From assembly GCA_016710635.1 (NCBI GenBank), contig JADJVL010000006.1, positions 186,001 through 250,000 of the forward strand: DNA of 64,000 bases. The letters run 5' to 3'. A program made the translations under genes and the position numbers. Below, piece by piece: positions 1 to 8,673 of this stretch. The first letter of the stretch is position 1, and the number at the start of each line of letters is the position of its first letter. Below the pieces are notes generated by a model. The model was not told where the DNA came from. It was given only the letters and a program-made list of their open reading frames with translations, and did no database searches. This DNA comes from Holophagaceae bacterium (GTDB taxonomy: Bacteria; Acidobacteriota; Holophagae; Holophagales; Holophagaceae).

Positions 1-579
1 CTTGCGGCCGTCCAGGCCCGGCACCTTCGGCGTGGGCGTCAGCACCGCCTGGGGTTCGGGGAAGACCTCCCGGCCGAAGAGGAAGTGGAAACGCCGGGCG
101 ACCTCCCGGGTGAGTTCCAGGTGGAAGAGCTGGTCCTCGCCCACGGGCACCTTGTGGGCCTTGTAGATGAGGATGTCCGCGGCCTGCAGGAGGGGATAGC
201 CGAGGAAGCCGTAGGAGCCCAGATCGGCGGTGGCGTTCTGCAGCTTCTCCTTGTAGGTGGGCACCCGCTCCAGCCAGGAGAGCGGCGTGATCATGCTGAA
301 GAGCAGGTGCAGCTCCGCGTGCTCCTTCACCAGGCTCTGCACGAAGATCGTGGCGTTGGACGGATCCAGCCCCGCCGCCAGGTAGGTGGCCGTCAGCTCC
401 TCCGTGGCGGGTCCGATCTCGCCCACGGACTCGTACTTCGAGGTCAGCGCGTGCCAGTCCGCGATCATGTAGAACGCGTCGCCCTGCCCCTGCAGCCGCG
501 TGAAGTTGTCCAGGGCCCCGATGAGGTGGCCGATGTGCTGGGAGCCGGAAGGCTGGATGCCGGAGAGGACGCGCTGCAT
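1..579 (-). CDS. trpS: tryptophanyl-tRNA synthetase, N-terminal part (runs off left edge)
   Basis: Class I aminoacyl-tRNA synthetase that charges tRNA-Trp in the cytoplasm. The visible 193 residues begin MQRVLSGIQPSG and carry the class I HIGH signature at residues 15-18 (SQHIGHLIGAL), followed by the TrpRS-typical stretch YPLLQAADIL. The frame is open to base 1, and the last visible residues (GLDGRK) lie where the KMSKS loop normally follows, so the C-terminal part is outside the window. It is the last gene of a minus-strand run after the site-2 protease, 48 nt upstream. TrpRS rather than TyrRS is supported by the QPSG-x-xHIGH context. Start ATG at 579. Confidence 0.95.
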   Translation of the reverse strand, partial: MQRVLSGIQPSGSQHIGHLIGALDNFTRLQGQGDAFYMIADWHALTSKYESVGEIGPATEELTATYLAAGLDPSNATIFVQSLVKEHAELHLLFSMITPLSWLERVPTYKEKLQNATADLGSYGFLGYPLLQAADILIYKAHKVPVGEDQLFHLELTREVARRFHFLFGREVFPEPQAVLTPTPKVPGLDGRK

Positions 580-627
580 GGTTGGTCCGTGAGTATCAAT
601 CAGTGGGGAATGGGATGATCCGCTGGT

Positions 628-1371
628 TCACAGTCCCAGAAGCGGTTTGGCGGTGATGGTGATGAGCCCGTAGATCAACTGGACCACCGGATCCATGATC
701 TTGCCGAAAAGTCCTGAGACCACCAGGACGATCAGGATGATGAACATGGTCGGCTTCACCTTCTCGAAGTGCTGGGCGGCCTTGTAGGGAAGGATTCCCT
801 GAAGGACGCCCGCTCCGTCGAGGGGGCCGAATGGGATCATGTTGAAGATCGCCAGGAAGATGTTGATGATGATGAGCCGGGCGCCGAAGGCCAGCAGTAT
901 CATCGGCGGTCCTTCCAGCCCCAGCCGTATGAGCCGCTCTGGCCCGCTGAAAGCGGTCACGAACAAGGTCCACCGATCCACCGGCAGCTCCACGAAGAGC
1001 CTGAGACATAGCATCGTGGCCAGGAAGAACAGGACGCTCAGGACCACGTTCGAAGCCGGGCCGGCGACACTGACGATCGCCCCGCCGGTGCGGATCGTCC
1101 ATTTGCGATCGAAGTTCAGCGGGTTGTACGGCACGGGCTTCGCCCAGCCGATCAGCGGGATCCCGGTGCTCATGCCGATGAGAGGAAAGAGGAAGGTGCC
1201 GATGGGATCCATGTGGACCAGCGGATTCAAACTCATCCGGCCCAGGCGCCGGGCCGTGTCGTCCCCGAGCAGGTAGGCGGACGTGGCGTGGCTGGCCTCG
1301 TGGACGCAGAGGCTGAAGAGCAGGGCCAGATAGCCGACGATCAGGCCGAGGAGCGAGAAGTTTTCGAACAT
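628..1371 (-). CDS. site-2 protease family (M50) membrane metalloprotease
   Basis: Predicted intramembrane zinc metalloprotease of the short M50/S2P branch. The 247-residue protein has the zinc motif HEASH at residues 24-28 inside the first hydrophobic segment. The third ligand region, NMIPFGPLDG, lies near residues 177-186 (Asp185). Four or more hydrophobic segments are visible and there is no PDZ domain. The substrate cannot be inferred. The start ATG at 1371 shares one base with the stop of the upstream FAD oxidoreductase (TGATG), so translation is probably coupled. trpS follows after 48 nt. Confidence 0.88.
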   Translation of the reverse strand: MFENFSLLGLIVGYLALLFSLCVHEASHATSAYLLGDDTARRLGRMSLNPLVHMDPIGTFLFPLIGMSTGIPLIGWAKPVPYNPLNFDRKWTIRTGGAIVSVAGPASNVVLSVLFFLATMLCLRLFVELPVDRWTLFVTAFSGPERLIRLGLEGPPMILLAFGARLIIINIFLAIFNMIPFGPLDGAGVLQGILPYKAAQHFEKVKPTMFIILIVLVVSGLFGKIMDPVVQLIYGLITITAKPLLGL

Positions 1372-2618
1372 CAGATCACGATCTTCTCATGCACCAGCGC
1401 GCCCTCTTGGAACCGCGTCCAGCGCAGGGGCGTGCAGTCCACGGTCTGGTACTTGCCCGTGATGATCAGCTCGGCGAGGGCGATGCCCACCGCCGGGCTT
1501 TCCATGGCGCCGTGGCCGCTGTAGCCCACCTGGAGCAGCAGCCCGGGATGATTGCCATGCCAGCCGACGATGGCGTTGTGGTCGGCGCTGTTGGTGTCGT
1601 AGAGGCTGCCCCAGCCGGACTTCAGCTTGCACACGGCGGTGCTGGGGATGCGCTCCTGCATGGGCAGGTTCACCTCGTCCCGGTAGTAGTCCGGCTCGAA
1701 GGTCGTGTCGAAGCTGTCGGGGGCGTCCTTCCGGGCCTTGCCGATCATCAGGTTGCCGGCCTCGTGCTTGAAGTAGATGCCCTGGTCGATGATGGTGAGC
1801 GGGATCTGGTGCCAGCGCTCGTCCTCGTGGGGGTGGCCCGGGAAGTCGGTGATGAACATCATCCGCTTCTGGCTGATGACCGGGCAGAGGTCCGCATCCG
1901 GCAGGCCGCTGCGCTTCAGCAGCTCGTTGATCCAGGGGCCTGTGCAGCAGGCGACCATGCCGGCTTCAACCCGTTCCTCGCTCCCGTCGGCGCCCTTCAG
2001 GACGACGCCGCTCGCCTTCGCGCCGTCGAAGGTGACTTGCAGGACCTCCGTATTGAGCTGCAGCACCGGCTTCGCCGCGTAGTCCGTCATGGCCCGCTCG
2101 AAGTAGCCCACCGCCGCCTGGCTGGGATCGAAGCTGCCGCAGTCCCGGCCGAAGACGCCGCCCACGATGGGCTCGAAGCCGAGGAACTCCCGGACCTCCT
2201 CATCCATGTGGTCCACGGCGCACTTCAGGCCCGGAATCTTCGCCTCGATCTGCTCGGGGCTGAGCAGGTCGAAATTCACGCCGTTCTTCGACCAGATGTC
2301 CGCGGCCATGGGGACCTTTGCCCAGCCCTTGGCGTAGTAGGTGAAGAGGTAGCCGCAGGGATCGTAGCCACAGCTCACGCCCATGTCGTCCTGGAAGGAC
2401 TTCAGCAGGCCAATGGCCTTGGTGCAGAGCTGCTGGTTGATCTCCGTGGTCCACAGGTTGCGGAAGCCGCCGGCGCTGAAGGCCGTGGGGCCATAGGCGA
2501 TCTTGTCGCCCCGCTCGACCACCAGGATCGAGCCGGTGAAACCCTGCTTGAGCAGGTTGAACACCAGGGAGCCCGCCGAGATGCCGGCGCCCACCACCAC
2601 CAGATCGAACTTCCGCAC
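1371..2618 (-). CDS. FAD-dependent oxidoreductase, DAO superfamily
   Basis: A 415-residue flavoprotein of the D-amino-acid/glycine/sarcosine oxidase type. The N-terminal Rossmann motif reads VVGAGISAGSLVF (Gly10, Gly12, Gly16) and is followed by an acidic end of strand 2 (VVERGD). The C-terminal part has a DAO-like NAIVGW segment and YSGHGAMESPAVG. There is no signal peptide, so it is probably cytoplasmic. The substrate is unknown. The GTG start at 2618 is supported by GGAGG five bases upstream. It overlaps the downstream protease gene by one base. A link between the two enzymes is not obvious from sequence. Confidence 0.85.
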   Translation of the reverse strand: MRKFDLVVVGAGISAGSLVFNLLKQGFTGSILVVERGDKIAYGPTAFSAGGFRNLWTTEINQQLCTKAIGLLKSFQDDMGVSCGYDPCGYLFTYYAKGWAKVPMAADIWSKNGVNFDLLSPEQIEAKIPGLKCAVDHMDEEVREFLGFEPIVGGVFGRDCGSFDPSQAAVGYFERAMTDYAAKPVLQLNTEVLQVTFDGAKASGVVLKGADGSEERVEAGMVACCTGPWINELLKRSGLPDADLCPVISQKRMMFITDFPGHPHEDERWHQIPLTIIDQGIYFKHEAGNLMIGKARKDAPDSFDTTFEPDYYRDEVNLPMQERIPSTAVCKLKSGWGSLYDTNSADHNAIVGWHGNHPGLLLQVGYSGHGAMESPAVGIALAELIITGKYQTVDCTPLRWTRFQEGALVHEKIVI

Positions 2619-2705
2619 GAGCCCTCCGCGGCGCCAAACACCCAGCTTACCCGTGGCGCGGGGATGCCGCCAGGACGCGGAAACAGCGGGTCCGGAGCCC
2701 CGTCC

Positions 2706-3230
2706 TCAGCGCGTGAGCACAGGCAGGTAGCCGATCCAGGGGCCCGTCTCAACGGCGTAGCGCTTGGCCATCACCCGCGCCGCCTGGGCAAGGTGACCCA
2801 GGTCATGGACCACCCAGGTGGCCAGCAGCTGCTCCAGGGTCACGGTCCCCAGCCCCGGGTGCAGGCCCCGCTTCGCCAAGTCCTCCGGGGAAAGGCTGAA
2901 GTCGGCGAGGGCCTGGAGATTGGCGGTGCGCAGGGCCTCGAACTCGTCCAGGAGCGCCGCCATGGGCCAGGTCCGGGCCTCCGCCAGGAAGCCGTGGCGG
3001 TCGAAGGGTTCGAAGGACCGTCCCTCGCCGTGGGCCAGGATGAGGCGGGTCCGGGGCAGCCAGTCCGTGCGTTCCCCGTGGATGAGATGGGCCAGCACAT
3101 CCCGGGCGGAAAAGGACTCCGGCCCCTCGTCGGCGAGGAGCCAGACCTCGGGGAGGCCCGTGAACCAGGCCTTGAGGGTGGGCGGCGTCCGTTCCAGCAG
3201 GGCCATGGCTTCCTTCAGTTCCAGGGACAT
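2706..3230 (-). CDS. DinB-like metal-binding four-helix protein
   Basis: A 174-residue DinB/YfiT superfamily protein. The putative metal triad is visible as His48 (with His51 nearby, HLIHGERTDW) and the pair HDLGH at residues 142-146. Members are thiol-dependent transferases or proteins of unknown activity, and nothing here shows the substrate. I chose the ATG at 3230 because it is preceded by GGAGGTG and starts the conserved helix (MSLELKEAMALL). A longer in-frame extension to 3308 looks like upstream noise. It lies 87 nt upstream of the FAD oxidoreductase on the same strand. Confidence 0.8.
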   Translation of the reverse strand: MSLELKEAMALLERTPPTLKAWFTGLPEVWLLADEGPESFSARDVLAHLIHGERTDWLPRTRLILAHGEGRSFEPFDRHGFLAEARTWPMAALLDEFEALRTANLQALADFSLSPEDLAKRGLHPGLGTVTLEQLLATWVVHDLGHLAQAARVMAKRYAVETGPWIGYLPVLTR

Positions 3231-3324
3231 GCCCCACCTCCCGCTCTCCAGGCTCGGCGGAAGCCCGGTCCCGTCCAGATCTTCCCTTGGCCCTTGACGC
3301 TTCGGCAAGGCGTCCGCAGCCCCG

Positions 3325-4353
3325 TCAGGCCGCGAGGATGCCCGCCGTCAACGGCGCCAGCCGGGCCAGGGCTTCGGCGATGTCGGCCTCGGCCAGATCC
3401 CGGTGGGTGATGAAGCGCAGGCTCGCCCCCACCGGCAGCACCCGCACGCCGGCCGCCTCCATGAGGGCGATGGCCTTCGCGGTGTCCGGCACGGGCACGA
3501 GGAGGATGTTGGTCTCCGGCTCGGGCAGCGCGAAGCCAAGCTGCCGCAGCCCCGCCGCCAGGGCCTTCGCCTTTCCATGGTCCTCCGCGAGGCGCGGCAG
3601 GTAGTCCAGGGCCACGAGGCCCGCGGCCCCCATGACGCCGCCCTGGCGCACGCCGCCGCCCAGCATCTTGCGGACGCGCCGACCTTCTTCCACGAGGGCC
3701 TTCGAACCCGCCAGCAGGGAACCCATGGGTGCGCCGAGGCCCTTGCTGAGGCAGACGCTCACCGTGTCCGCGCCCGCCGCGAGCTCATGCAGGGCGCAGC
3801 CCTGGGCCGCGGCGGCGTGCCACAGCCGCGCGCCATCCAGATGCACGGCCAGGCCCTTCTCCTTCGCGGCGGCAACGAGGGCACGGTGCTCGGCGAGGGG
3901 AATGACCGCGCCGCCGGCGAAATTATGGGTGTTCTCCAGGCAGAGCAGCCGCGTACGCAGGACGTAGTAGGGCCCGGCGCTCCCTGCGGCCTTGCGCACT
4001 TGTTCCGCGGTGGGCCGGCCCGGGCCGCCTTCCCAGGGCAGCGCCTCCGGCATGCCGCCGGCGAGCCACGCCGCCGTGCCCAGTTCGGAACCGAGCACGT
4101 GGGCCTGGGCCGGCGCCAGAAAGCGGTCGCCGCGCTGCAGGTGCAGCATCATGGCGATGCCGTTGGCCATGCAGCCCGTGGGCGTCCACAGGGCGGCCTC
4201 GAGGCCCAGCAGCTCTGCGACCCGCGCCTCCAGGCGCAGCAGGGTAGGATCGCCTTCCAGGACGTCGTCGCCCACCTCCGCCGCGGCCATGGCGGCGCGC
4301 ATCTCCGGGGAGGGCTTCGTGACGGTGTCGGAACGGAAGTCGAGGGGACGCAT
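3325..4353 (-). CDS. ltaE: low-specificity L-threonine aldolase
   Basis: PLP enzyme cleaving L-threonine/allo-threonine to glycine and acetaldehyde. The 342-residue protein has the family N-terminus DFRSDTVTKPSPEMR, the glycine-rich region EVGDDVLEGDP, and the PLP lysine K204 in VCLSKGLGAPMGS, with HLDGARLW upstream (Asp binding the pyridine nitrogen). Length fits the family. The start at 4353 (MRPLDFRSD) is preferred over an upstream extension to 4407, which would cross the intergenic palindrome. It is divergent from the M23 peptidase gene. Confidence 0.93.
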   Translation of the reverse strand: MRPLDFRSDTVTKPSPEMRAAMAAAEVGDDVLEGDPTLLRLEARVAELLGLEAALWTPTGCMANGIAMMLHLQRGDRFLAPAQAHVLGSELGTAAWLAGGMPEALPWEGGPGRPTAEQVRKAAGSAGPYYVLRTRLLCLENTHNFAGGAVIPLAEHRALVAAAKEKGLAVHLDGARLWHAAAAQGCALHELAAGADTVSVCLSKGLGAPMGSLLAGSKALVEEGRRVRKMLGGGVRQGGVMGAAGLVALDYLPRLAEDHGKAKALAAGLRQLGFALPEPETNILLVPVPDTAKAIALMEAAGVRVLPVGASLRFITHRDLAEADIAEALARLAPLTAGILAA

Positions 4354-4399
4354 GGAAGCAGGATTCCATAAACGCGAAACCTTCCACCCCTGTATGTCA

Positions 4400-4414
4400 G
4401 AATTCAACGAATTC
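4400..4414. promoter_or_regulatory. perfect palindrome in divergent intergenic region
   Basis: GAATTC-AAC-GAATTC, a perfect 6+3+6 inverted repeat, lies in the 77-bp region between the divergently transcribed threonine aldolase (start 4353) and M23 peptidase (start 4431). It sits 16 nt before the peptidase start and just upstream of its AGGAG ribosome site. It could be an operator, but nothing identifies a regulator. Confidence 0.3.
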
Positions 4415-4430
4415 CTTCGTAGGAGCCTCC

Positions 4431-5441
4431 ATGACCCCGCCGCGCCTCGCCCTGCTCGCTTCCGCCGGCCTTGCCGTGCTCCTGCCCCAGGCCCCCGCTC
4501 CCGACCCTATGGACGAGGGCCGTGCCCTCACGGCGAGCTTCCTCAAGGGCGAAGACCTTCCCGCCATCCACAAGCGGCTGTCCGCGCCCTTGAAGGCGCG
4601 GATCAAGGACTTCGAAGGCTTCCAGGCCTTCCAGCGGAGCGTGGCCCAGGGCCTGGGGGACGCGCCCGAACTGATCCGGGAGGACCTGGACACCTCCGGC
4701 CCCGCCCGGATCTACCGGCGGGTGGTGAAGGGCAGCATCCCGGTGCCCATGGAAATCCTTTGGGGCATCGAGGCGGACGGCACCATCAGCACCTTCGCCG
4801 TGCGGCCCCAGCAGAAGAAGGCGGAGGCCGCGCCCTCCCGCTTCCTCGACTACGCGACCAAGACCGCCTTCCGCCTGCCCTTCGAAGGGGAGTGGACCGT
4901 CTTCTGGGGCGGTCGGACCCTTGAGCAGAACTACCATGCCGCCAACGCCAGCCAGCGCTTCGCCATGGACCTGCTGGTGTTCAAGGATGGGAAGAGCCAC
5001 GCTGGGGACGGCAAGCGGCCCGAGGACTACTACGCCTGGGGGCGGAAGATCCTCGCCCCCGCGGCCGGCAAGGTCGTCGCGGCGGTGGACGGCAATGATG
5101 ACGCCGCGCCCGGCGTGCTGATGCAGCCCGGCGCCGGCAACCCGGCGGGCAACCACGTGGTCCTCGACCATGGGAACGGGGAGTTCAGCCTCCTGGCCCA
5201 CCTCCAGAAAGGCAGCCTGAAGGTGAAGGCCGGGGACACGGTGAAGGCGGGCCAGCCCCTGGGCCTCTGTGGCAACAGCGGCAACACTTCCGAGCCCCAC
5301 TTGCACATCCACCTGCAGACCGGGCCGGCGTTTCCCGGGGCCACCGAAGGCCTGCCCATGCCCTTCACGGACTTCCTCGCCGACGGCAAGCCCGTGGCGA
5401 AGGGCGAGCTGGTGAAGGGCATGGCGGTACGGCCGAAGTGA
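4431..5441 (+). CDS. secreted M23-family (LytM-like) metallopeptidase
   Basis: A 336-residue exported protein with a signal peptide (MTPPRLALLASAGLAVLLPQA), an N-terminal region of about 130 residues with no recognised domain, and a C-terminal M23 domain. Zinc ligand candidates are Asp180 (QRFAMD), His257 (LLAHLQKGS) and the HLH of SEPHLHIH (His290, His292). The canonical first His of HxxxD is Arg176 here; His169 in NYHAANAS may replace it, so activity is likely but not certain. The family cleaves peptide cross-links in peptidoglycan or acts as an activator of amidases. Good AGGAG ribosome site. uppP follows after 32 nt on the same strand, consistent with an envelope role. Confidence 0.85.
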   Translation: MTPPRLALLASAGLAVLLPQAPAPDPMDEGRALTASFLKGEDLPAIHKRLSAPLKARIKDFEGFQAFQRSVAQGLGDAPELIREDLDTSGPARIYRRVVKGSIPVPMEILWGIEADGTISTFAVRPQQKKAEAAPSRFLDYATKTAFRLPFEGEWTVFWGGRTLEQNYHAANASQRFAMDLLVFKDGKSHAGDGKRPEDYYAWGRKILAPAAGKVVAAVDGNDDAAPGVLMQPGAGNPAGNHVVLDHGNGEFSLLAHLQKGSLKVKAGDTVKAGQPLGLCGNSGNTSEPHLHIHLQTGPAFPGATEGLPMPFTDFLADGKPVAKGELVKGMAVRPK

Positions 5442-5473
5442 GCATGTAACCTGGAGGATTCCGGAGTTCCTCC

Positions 5474-6355
5474 ATGCAGCTGTGGCACGCGATCCTGCTG
5501 GGCCTGATCCAGGGCCTGACCGAATTCCTGCCGGTCTCCTCCACCGCCCACCTGACCCTGGCGGAGCACCTCCTCATCGGCCGCGGCATGCCCCTGGCCT
5601 TCGACGTGCTGCTCCACGTGGGCACGCTGCTGGCCCTGGTCGTGTACTTCCGCGCCGAGCTGGGCCGCGTAGTGAAAGGCATGCTGGGGAAGGACGAGGA
5701 AGGCCGCCGCCTGGCGATCTGGCTCTTCCTGGCGATGATTCCCACGGGCATCCTCGGCCTCCTCACCCGGACCGTGAAGGAGGCCGCGAAGGACCATCTC
5801 TGGGTCTACGGCCTCGGCCTGCTCCTCACCGCCTGGCTGCTGTTCACCGCCAATGAGCGCTCCAAGGAGAAGCCCGGCAAGGAGCTGGAGGCGATGACCG
5901 CCCGGGACGCCCTGGCGGTGGGCGCCATCCAGGGCCTTGGCGGCGGCTTCGGGCTCTCCCGCAGCGGCAGCACCATCGCCGTGGGCGTGTTCCGGGGGCT
6001 GAAGCTCCCGGCCTCGGCCCGCTTCAGCTTCCTCCTCGGCATCCCCACCATCGCCGCGGCGGCGGTTCTCGAATTGAAGGGGCTGGTCAAGCCCCTGCTC
6101 ACCGGCCAGCCCCTGCCGCCGGAACTGGCTTTTCCCGGCGGGAGCGTGAGTCCCGCCCTCGCCTGCCTCGTGGGCGTCCTGGTCAGCGCCGCCTCCGGCT
6201 ACCTCGCCATCGGCCTCCTGGACCGTTTCACCAAGGAGCCCAAGCTCAACGGCTTCGCCTTCTACTGCCTCTGCATGGGCGCCATGCTGCTGATCCTCGG
6301 CACCGTGGGCGTCGAGGGGTTCCGGTATGTCCATGGCATGCCCGCGACCCGCTAG
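5474..6355 (+). CDS. uppP: undecaprenyl-diphosphatase (BacA/UppP family)
   Basis: Integral membrane phosphatase that recycles undecaprenyl diphosphate to the monophosphate lipid carrier for peptidoglycan synthesis. The 293-residue protein shows both family motifs: EFLPVSSTAH at residues 17-26 and GLSRSGSTI at residues 160-168. Many hydrophobic helices cover the length. It follows the M23 peptidase by 32 nt, probably as one envelope operon. Its last ten codons and stop lie inside a 32-nt sequence repeated exactly 111 nt downstream. Confidence 0.95.
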   Translation: MQLWHAILLGLIQGLTEFLPVSSTAHLTLAEHLLIGRGMPLAFDVLLHVGTLLALVVYFRAELGRVVKGMLGKDEEGRRLAIWLFLAMIPTGILGLLTRTVKEAAKDHLWVYGLGLLLTAWLLFTANERSKEKPGKELEAMTARDALAVGAIQGLGGGFGLSRSGSTIAVGVFRGLKLPASARFSFLLGIPTIAAAAVLELKGLVKPLLTGQPLPPELAFPGGSVSPALACLVGVLVSAASGYLAIGLLDRFTKEPKLNGFAFYCLCMGAMLLILGTVGVEGFRYVHGMPATR

Positions 6356-6470
6356 GCCCGGCTTCGCCGACCACCCCCAGATCGGACAGGACCTGTCCTC
6401 CCGCTCCTCGCTTCGCTCGATCGCGGAGGGGGCCCCGTTGTCCATGGCATGCCCGCGACCCGCTAGGCCC
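6328..6470. repeat. 32-nt exact direct repeat flanking a 79-nt spacer at the uppP 3' end
   Basis: Bases 6328-6359 and 6439-6470 are identical over 32 nt, including the uppP stop codon. The 79 bp between them contain the short palindrome GGACAGG-A-CCTGTCC (6384-6398). The second copy is not translated as part of uppP. The layout could come from a partial tandem duplication or a short inserted element with flanking duplication. No ORF is supported in 6356-6582, and a GC-rich imperfect hairpin near 6523-6552 precedes the ABC transporter gene. Confidence 0.75.
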
Positions 6471-6582
6471 CGCTGAACCTGCCCCGCGTTCCGTTCACCG
6501 GTGGCCGGTGGCGTTCCACCGAAGGCTTGCGGGCCGCGCCTGCGGCCTTCCTAGACTGGTGCCTTCCCTACGCGAGGCACCC

Positions 6583-7359
6583 ATGATCCGTCTGGTCGAT
6601 GTGCACAAATCCTTCACCGTGAAGGACCGGAAGACCCGGAAGCCCAAGCGCATCGATGCGGTGCAGGGCATCTCCTTCGAGGTGAAGGCCGGCGAGATCT
6701 ATGGCCTGCTGGGGCCAAACGGCGCGGGGAAGAGCACGACCCTGCGGATGATCGCCTCCCTCATGGCGCCGGATTCAGGGACCCTGGAAGTCTGTGGCGT
6801 GGACGCGATCCGGGAGCCCGACCGCTCCAGGGCCGCGGTGGCCTACCTGGCCACGGACATGAACGTGTACGAGCGCTTCACGCCGCGGGAGCTGCTGCGC
6901 ATGTTCGGAGAGTTCCAGGGCGTGGAGGCCACCGTCGCCGAGCGCCGCGGGATGCACCTGCTTGAAAAGCTCCACCTCACCGAATTCGCCGACGTGAAGA
7001 TGGACGGCTTCTCCAGCGGCCAGAAGCAGAAGGTCGGCATCGCCCGCGCCCTTCTTCACGACCCCAAGGTCGTCGTTTTCGACGAGCCCACCACGGGCCT
7101 CGACGTACTCACCGCCAAGACCGTGCTGGACCTGCTGCGGGTCATGAAGTCCGAAGGCCGCGCCGTGGTGGTCAGCACCCACGTGATGCCCATGGTCGAG
7201 CAGATCTGCGACCGGGTCGGCATCATCTACGACGGCAAGCTCCACGGCGACGCCCCGCCCCGGGAACTGCTGAAGTCCCGCAACGCCCTGACCCTGGACG
7301 AGGTCTTCTTCCAACTCGCCGCCGAAAGCGAAGCGGCCGCCCTGGGAAAGGGAGCCTGA
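6583..7359 (+). CDS. ABC transporter ATP-binding protein, NatA-like
   Basis: A 258-residue nucleotide-binding subunit. Walker A is GPNGAGKST at residues 44-52, the signature is FSSGQKQKVGIA, Walker B is VVVFDEPTTGLD, and the switch His is in VSTHVM. A basic insertion (DRKTRKPKRID, about residues 15-25) precedes the Walker A strand. I chose the start ATG at 6583 (MIRLVDVHKSF) at the beginning of the ABC fold. It is 1 nt from the permease gene and forms with it an ABC-2-type exporter similar to Na+-extruding NatAB. The exported substrate cannot be told from sequence. Confidence 0.9.
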   Translation: MIRLVDVHKSFTVKDRKTRKPKRIDAVQGISFEVKAGEIYGLLGPNGAGKSTTLRMIASLMAPDSGTLEVCGVDAIREPDRSRAAVAYLATDMNVYERFTPRELLRMFGEFQGVEATVAERRGMHLLEKLHLTEFADVKMDGFSSGQKQKVGIARALLHDPKVVVFDEPTTGLDVLTAKTVLDLLRVMKSEGRAVVVSTHVMPMVEQICDRVGIIYDGKLHGDAPPRELLKSRNALTLDEVFFQLAAESEAAALGKGA

Positions 7360-7360
7360 G

Positions 7361-8584
7361 ATGAACGGCGCCTGGCTCATCTTCAAGAAGGAAATGATCG
7401 AGTTCTTCAAGGACCGGAAGACCGTCTTCTTCGCCTTCGTGATGCCCCTGATTCTCTTTCCCGTGCTCTTCACCATGATCGGCAAGCTCGGCCGCCGGGA
7501 CGCGGACCAGCGCCGGGGCCAGCCCAGCAAGGTGATCCTGCTGGATCCGGGCAATGTCCTGCGGAGTTCCCTGGAAGGCCAGCCCACCAAATTCAAGCTC
7601 GTGCCCAAGCCCGAGGGTGACTTCCTCCGGGCCGTCACCGAGGAGAAGGCGGACCTGGAAGTCCAGGTGGACCCCAAGGCCGCCGAAGCCAGCGCCCGCA
7701 TGGAGACCTTCGTGGTCAAGGCCACCTATGACGAAAGCACCAGCGCGTCCAGGCTCGCCCGGAAGCGGCTCGAGGAGGTCCTCAAGACCTTCGATGAAAC
7801 CCAGGTGAACGCCCGGCTGGTGTCCATCCAGGCGCCGGGCATGCTGGCGAAACCCACGAAGCTGGACGCGGTGAACGCCTCGGACACGGGCCGGGAGATC
7901 AGCAAGATGCTGGGCTCCTTCCTCCCGTACATGCTTCTCATCATCATGTACGCCGGCGCCATGCAGCACGGGGCCTACCTGAGCGCCGGGGAACGGGAGC
8001 GCGGCACGCTCCTGAGCCTCCTCGCCACCCGGATGCCCCGCGCCCAGATCATCCTGGGCAAGCAGTTGGCCCTCTTCGCGCTGTGCCTGATCAACGTGGT
8101 CGTGAGCCTGTCGGCCATGGCCTTCGGCATGGGTCGCCTGGTCGCCGAGATCCAGCCCGCGGAGGCCGCCGCCCAGTCCTCCGCGGCCATGGGCAACCTG
8201 TCGGCCATCGCGAGCCCGACCACGCTCCTGCTCTGCTTCCTGCTCCTCGTGCCCCTGGGCTTCTTCTTCACGGCCATCGTCATCCTCGTGGGGACCCAGG
8301 CCAAGAACACCCGGGAGGCCCAGACGGCGCTCACGCCGGGCATCTTCGTGGTGATCCTCCTCGGGGTCTTCTCCATGGCCCCGGGCATCGAGAAGATGGC
8401 GGCCCTGCCCTACGTGCCGATCCTCAACATCAGCCTCGCCATCCGCAAACTCTTCAGCCAGCAGGGCAGCCCCTACGAGTACGCCGTCGCCCTGGTCATG
8501 ACCATCGGCCTGGCCGCCCTCATGACCTGGCAGAGCTCCCGGGTGCTGAGCCGGGAATCGGCCCTGTTCAAGGGCGGGGACTGA
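7361..8584 (+). CDS. ABC-2 type permease, NatB-like
   Basis: A 407-residue membrane subunit. There is one N-terminal hydrophobic helix (about residues 24-44, FFAFVMPLILFPVLFTMIG), then a large extracytoplasmic domain of roughly 130 residues, then a block of helices beginning LPYMLLIIMYAG. The sequence GAYLSAGERERGTLLSLLATRM is the typical ABC-2 cytoplasmic coupling segment (GEKExGT-like). It follows the ATPase gene by 1 nt and must be its partner. Substrate unknown; candidates for the family are Na+, lipids and drugs. Confidence 0.88.
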   Translation: MNGAWLIFKKEMIEFFKDRKTVFFAFVMPLILFPVLFTMIGKLGRRDADQRRGQPSKVILLDPGNVLRSSLEGQPTKFKLVPKPEGDFLRAVTEEKADLEVQVDPKAAEASARMETFVVKATYDESTSASRLARKRLEEVLKTFDETQVNARLVSIQAPGMLAKPTKLDAVNASDTGREISKMLGSFLPYMLLIIMYAGAMQHGAYLSAGERERGTLLSLLATRMPRAQIILGKQLALFALCLINVVVSLSAMAFGMGRLVAEIQPAEAAAQSSAAMGNLSAIASPTTLLLCFLLLVPLGFFFTAIVILVGTQAKNTREAQTALTPGIFVVILLGVFSMAPGIEKMAALPYVPILNISLAIRKLFSQQGSPYEYAVALVMTIGLAALMTWQSSRVLSRESALFKGGD

Positions 8585-8616
8585 AGGCCGGTCCGGGAGC
8601 CCCCGGAGCCCCGCCT

Positions 8617-8645
8617 CCGACACGGAACCGGGGATGCGGTATAGT
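8617..8645 (+). promoter_or_regulatory. candidate sigma70-type promoter before the TPR gene
   Basis: CCGACA (8617-8622) and TATAGT (8640-8645) are separated by 17 nt and match the -35 and -10 consensus at 4/6 and 5/6. The hairpin TCCGGG-AGCC-CCCGGA (8592-8607) just upstream could end transcription from the ABC genes, though it has no T-run. Predicted transcript start is about 20 nt before the ATG at 8674. Confidence 0.4.
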
Positions 8646-8673
8646 CAGGTCTCTTCCGAACCCGAGGATCCGC

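Noticed and set aside
1389..3410. A 673-residue plus-strand frame
   Set aside because: It is a shadow of the FAD oxidoreductase and DinB genes, with no protein motif and no ribosome site.
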